The position numbers were made by a program, and so were the translations under genes. The notes beneath the pieces are model-generated. The model was not told where the DNA came from and did not search any database. It saw only the letters and a program-made list of their open reading frames with translations. DNA of 64,000 nucleotides from the NCBI RefSeq assembly GCF_004000255.1, contig NZ_RCIQ01000007.1, forward strand, positions 113,756 through 177,755, read 5' to 3'. This stretch comes from Nioella ostreopsis. GTDB taxonomy: Bacteria > Pseudomonadota > Alphaproteobacteria > Rhodobacterales > Rhodobacteraceae. Shown here piece after piece: positions 62,576-64,000 of the stretch. Position 1 is the first letter of the stretch; each line of letters opens with the position of its first letter.

Positions 62576-63547
62576 ATGCGGTCCCTCGCCCTTATCCCGT
62601 CGCTTCTCATGTCCAGTGCCGCGCTGGCGGACATTCCCTCCGTGGCTACGGATATCACCCCGGTTCATGGGCTGGTGTCCATGGTGATGGGCGATCTCGG
62701 CACGCCCACGCTGCTGGTTGAACCCGGGGCCTCGCCGCATGGCTACGCGCTGCGCCCGTCCCAGGCTGCGGCCTTGCAGGATGCCGATGCGGTGTTCTGG
62801 ATCGGTCATGACCTGACCCCATGGCTCGACAGCCCGCTGGACAGCCTCGCCCGCCAGGCCGTGGTGGTCGAGCTGCTGGACGCCGAGGGCGTGGTGGTCC
62901 ATCAGTTCCGGGAAGACGCGGTCTTCGCGCCCGACGAGCATGACGAGCATGACGAGCATGACGAGCATGACGAGCATGACCCGGACGCGCAAGACCATGA
63001 AGATGCGCATGACGGGCACGCCCATGACGGTGCCGATCCCCATGCCTGGCTCGACCCGGAAAACGCGGTGGTCTGGTTGGCGGCAATCGCCGAAACCCTG
63101 TCCGGGCTGGACCCGGACAATGCCGATACCTACCGGGCGAATGCAGAGGCAGCACAGGCAGAAATCACCGCTCTGAATACCGAGATCGCCACCCGGCTTG
63201 CCCCGGTTTCGACCCGCAGCTTTGTGGTGTTCCACGATGCATTCCAGTATTTCGAACATCGCTTCGACCTGTCCGGTGCCGGGGCGATCTCCATGAGCGA
63301 TGCCAGCAGCCCCTCGGCCGCCCGCATCGCTGAAATCCGGGATGCGGTTGCCGAGCAGGACGTGGTCTGTGTCTTTTCCGAGCCGCAATTCAACCCCGGC
63401 CTCGTGGCGACGATTGCCGGGACCGGCAACCTGACCACCGGCGTGATCGACCCTCTCGGGACAACGCTGGAACCCGGCGCGGGCTTCTACCCGGCCTTGC
63501 TGCTCGACATCGCCGACTCGGTCGAAACCTGCCTGTCGGCCCAATGA
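62576..63547 (+). CDS. znuA: Zinc ABC transporter substrate-binding protein
   Basis: 323 residues with a signal peptide (about 1-19), the N-terminal SPHGYALRPSQ His, a charged His/Asp loop (about residues 119-155) and the C-terminal lobe (VFHDAFQYFEHRF; VVCVFSEPQFNPGLV; the end IDPLGTTLEPGAGFYPALLLDIADSVETCL). It captures zinc in the periplasm and passes it to ZnuB. GGAG precedes the ATG at 62576. Confidence 0.93.
   Translation: MRSLALIPSLLMSSAALADIPSVATDITPVHGLVSMVMGDLGTPTLLVEPGASPHGYALRPSQAAALQDADAVFWIGHDLTPWLDSPLDSLARQAVVVELLDAEGVVVHQFREDAVFAPDEHDEHDEHDEHDEHDPDAQDHEDAHDGHAHDGADPHAWLDPENAVVWLAAIAETLSGLDPDNADTYRANAEAAQAEITALNTEIATRLAPVSTRSFVVFHDAFQYFEHRFDLSGAGAISMSDASSPSAARIAEIRDAVAEQDVVCVFSEPQFNPGLVATIAGTGNLTTGVIDPLGTTLEPGAGFYPALLLDIADSVETCLSAQ
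62933..62977 (+). repeat. Five tandem copies of a 9-base unit (Asp-Glu-His) inside znuA
   Basis: GACGAGCAT repeated five times in frame encodes five Asp-Glu-His triplets at residues 120-134. It extends the metal-binding loop and can change length in threes without breaking the frame. Confidence 0.9.
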
Positions 63548-63926
63548 TCCGATCTGGCCAGTCCATCAGGGTCGGTCAGGTTTCCCTGATTTCAAAATGG
63601 TGACGGCCTGCCCCAAGGGCGGGTCGCACAGATGATCAAATAGGGGAAGCTGAAGCGGGCAGGCAGCAATCGACCCTTCACCTTGAGCCTGAAGGGTAAA
63701 TGCTCAAGATCTATGAAATATCACGATTTCAAAAGGATGGAATACATGATCCCATCTATTTACAAACAACGTATCGGAGAAGAGTGATTGGAGCGGGCGA
63801 CGGGAATCGAACCCGTATCATCAGCTTGGAAGGCAATTGTTTTAAATTCCTATAACCCTTTAAAATCAATATCATGTATTGACATACTGCATTTCTTTGC
63901 AGGCAATGTGTCGGAAAAAAAAATTT
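63548..63926. other. Gene-free stretch with broken tRNA copy and hairpins
   Basis: No protein-coding gene is supported in these 379 bases. Seen are a weak hairpin after znuA (ATCAGGG 63565-63571 with CCCTGAT 63584-63590), an 8-base hairpin (ACCCTTCA 63673-63680 with TGAAGGGT 63690-63697) without T-run, a broken tRNA-Gly copy (63789-63836) and AT-rich DNA ending in a 9-base A-run (63915-63923), which on the minus strand is a T-run that would end the tRNA-Gly transcript. Confidence 0.6.
63789..63836 (-). pseudogene. 3' fragment of tRNA-Gly(TCC)
   Basis: The minus strand matches the intact tRNA-Gly (63927-64000) over 48 bases with 6 differences: CCA end, acceptor 3' strand, T arm with compensating pair change, and the anticodon loop with TCC. 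The 5' acceptor, D arm and the 5' side of the anticodon stem are missing; the remaining stem does not pair. It is a remnant, of the kind left by site-specific integration at tRNA 3' ends or by unequal recombination. Confidence 0.75.
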
Positions 63927-64000
63927 TGGAGCGGGCGGCGGGAATCGAACCCGCATCTCTTGCTTGGAAGGCAAGGGTCTTACCATTACACAACGCCCGC
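63927..64000 (-). tRNA. tRNA-Gly (anticodon TCC)
   Basis: Acceptor GCGGGCG pairs with CGCCCGC; the anticodon stem CTTGC/GCAAG closes a loop CTTCCAA with TCC in positions 34-36; T arm GCGGG..CCCGC with TTCGATT; CCA encoded. Spans to the last base of the window, which is also its 5' end. A T-run follows on the minus strand. Confidence 0.93.

Noticed and set aside
62933..62977. 9-base tandem repeats as a possible CRISPR or satellite
   Set aside because: They are in frame inside znuA and encode a metal-binding loop.
63673..63697. 8-bp hairpin ACCCTTCA/TGAAGGGT as a terminator
   Set aside because: No T-run on either strand, so it is only listed as a hairpin in the gene-free stretch.
63756..63986. 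76-codon frame on the minus strand reading RVRFPPPAP-type repeats
   Set aside because: It is the translation of the tRNA-Gly gene and its broken copy, a familiar artefact.

Overview
The window looks like a chromosomal segment of a high-GC alphaproteobacterium of the Rhodobacteraceae/Roseobacter group. The evidence is the gene style (ATGA-overlapping operons, a FAD/2Fe-2S/Mo xanthine-dehydrogenase-family operon, a proteasome-type protease operon), the form of rnpB, and dispersed intergenic hairpin elements with a GAGGTATTTGRGCCAAG tail. Species cannot be called. No phage, transposase or CRISPR array is visible. The right edge holds a tRNA-Gly gene next to a broken tRNA-Gly copy, which may be an old integration site.

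Layout, left to right. Positions 1-3.3 kb: end of an FtsX-type permease and its HlyD-type adaptor. 3.4-6.6 kb: an enoyl-CoA hydratase/CaiB-BaiF pair, a GlxA-type AraC regulator, and a stand-alone Lrp/AsnC ligand-binding domain protein. 6.8-8.6 kb: an acetyltransferase, then beta-carbonic anhydrase with a DUF2478 P-loop protein. 8.8-12.8 kb: the four-gene circularly permuted ATP-grasp / alpha-E / transglutaminase / Anbu protease operon. 12.9-15.9 kb: copA-cueR behind a textbook 19-bp-spacer CueR promoter. 16.0-19.9 kb: a three-subunit molybdenum hydroxylase with a trailing MoaD/ThiS-like gene. 20.0-25.0 kb: rnpB, an AmpD-like amidase, an excalibur-type lipoprotein, gatCA, a metallo-hydrolase and tadA. 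25-36.7 kb: mostly housekeeping (rluB, yciB, ftsY, xseA, purD), an AlkB-like membrane hydroxylase, a YhhN protein, and two diverged tandem paralogues with glycine-rich tails.

From 37 to 40 kb there is an arsenic operon: an ArsR-ArsC fusion, a GAPDH and ArsJ. By the known ArsJ scheme, GAPDH makes 1-arseno-3-phosphoglycerate and ArsJ exports it, while ArsC handles arsenate by reduction. Divergent from it, 40.3-52.9 kb is one long run of 13 genes that reads as an aerobic CoA-thioester route for anthranilate or a close relative. It encodes a fused flavin monooxygenase/old-yellow-enzyme protein, SDR, MarR regulator, enoyl-CoA hydratase, acyl-CoA dehydrogenase, aryl-CoA ligase, a second copy of the small Lrp-domain protein, a complete LivJHMGF-type ABC importer, a hotdog thioesterase and a RidA-family protein lacking the usual arginine. 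53-60 kb holds a nuclease-fold phosphatase, a PHA-synthase-family protein, a small secreted protein, an acyl-CoA synthetase and an ABC exporter. 60.2-63.5 kb is zinc uptake: zur-znuC-(unknown 95-aa gene)-znuB, divergent from znuA, with a Zur box.

The most unusual structural signals are non-coding. One is a family of covarying hairpin-chain elements starting GGGATTTCG right after a stop codon and lying between convergent genes (24.5 and 36.7-37.0 kb). The other is an 11-bp-period G-rich repeat present twice in opposite orientation (43 of 45 bases the same by eye).
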